A stretch of DNA of 34,300 nt from Nocardiopsis sp. TSRI0078. GTDB taxonomy: Bacteria > Actinomycetota > Actinomycetes > Streptosporangiales > Streptosporangiaceae. The position numbers and the translations under genes are program-made. Under the pieces are notes generated by a model. It did no database searches, was not told the DNA's origin, and saw nothing but the letters and a program-made list of their open reading frames with translations. The stretch covers positions 62,423-96,722 of the forward strand of contig NZ_LWLB01000009.1 of NCBI RefSeq assembly GCF_001905145.1, in the 5' to 3' direction. Below are positions 34,168-34,300 of the stretch, piece after piece. Position 1 is the first letter of the stretch. Each line of letters opens with the position of its first letter.

Positions 34168-34300
34168 CCTCGTGCAGGGAGGCGGTGGAGACGATTGGCC
34201 CTAGCTCCGATGGTGGCGTGTTCCTGGCACCGTTGAGGCGTCGTTCGTTGCGAAAAGGAAGCGTCTGCCTGAGGGGCACCACTGAGCGCTTTTCATCCTG
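34168..34300. other. right edge, no recognised gene
   Basis: A - strand frame is open from the window edge to a stop at 34145-34147 (ending SLHEDAVEAGS), with mixed codon preference; it may be the end of a gene outside the window, possibly the one that disrupted the MFS transporter. I do not recognise it. Confidence 0.25.

Overview
The window reads as a chromosomal segment of a very GC-rich actinobacterium. A member of the Nocardiopsaceae (Nocardiopsis or Streptomonospora type) is the best guess from gene content and codon use, but no rRNA or other decisive marker is present. Coding regions show strong GC preference at third codon positions, GTG starts are frequent, and at least one gene appears to be read from a leaderless transcript.

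Region 1 (1-6635) is ordinary core genome on the + strand: the 3' part of a 23S rRNA pseudouridine synthase with an unusual RGG/RD-rich N-terminal extension, chorismate mutase aroH, prephenate dehydrogenase tyrA, cytidylate kinase cmk, the ribosome-assembly GTPase der and a DUF523 (TudS-like) protein. Region 2 (6677-8145, - strand) is a two-gene operon with overlapping ends: an AraC-type HTH/DinB-like protein and a RibD-C/DHFR-like reductase.

Region 3 (8395-12483) is a decayed integrative element next to the 3' end of a tRNA-Pro(GGG). It holds a tyrosine integrase broken by a 1-nt frameshift, a small excisionase-type HTH protein, an inverted-repeat operator array, a DUF2637 membrane protein and a lower-GC AlbA_2/Schlafen-type cargo gene. 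No replication or transfer gene is present. After it come a degenerate ArsR-family regulator and non-coding sequence.

Region 4 (about 13320-25193) is a copper-homeostasis island. A CsoR repressor, a CPC-type copper ATPase (CopA), a CPH-type ATPase with a His-rich N-terminus (CopB-like), a duplicated HxHP secreted protein, a YHS protein, a His-containing small membrane protein, a DUF305 lipoprotein and a beta-propeller-like lipoprotein are interspersed with at least five palindromic TACCCC/GGGGTA operators. At two of these (22821-22849 and 25165-25193) the palindrome fills the 17-nt spacer of a recognisable -35/-10 promoter. A serine hydrolase and an NlpC/P60 peptidoglycan hydrolase, the latter with a candidate c-di-AMP riboswitch, sit inside the island.

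Region 5 (25484-33698) is the most striking part: a tightly overlapping + strand operon encoding a complex-I membrane arm, nuoA-[nuoB/nuoD-like fusion]-nuoH-J-K-L-M-N, without nuoC, E, F, G or I. The NuoB/NuoD-like protein has lost the Fe-S ligands and the quinone-contact His motif. NuoH has lost the usual acidic quinone-loop residues, NuoN has Leu in place of the TM5 glutamate, NuoM has Asp there, and NuoK carries an 11-histidine tail. This looks like a complex-I-derived ion-transport complex that no longer oxidises NADH and perhaps no longer reduces quinone. The window ends in a truncated MFS transporter.

Two genes (integrase, nuoH) are each broken by a single base in or beside a homopolymer run, so assembly error must be considered for both.
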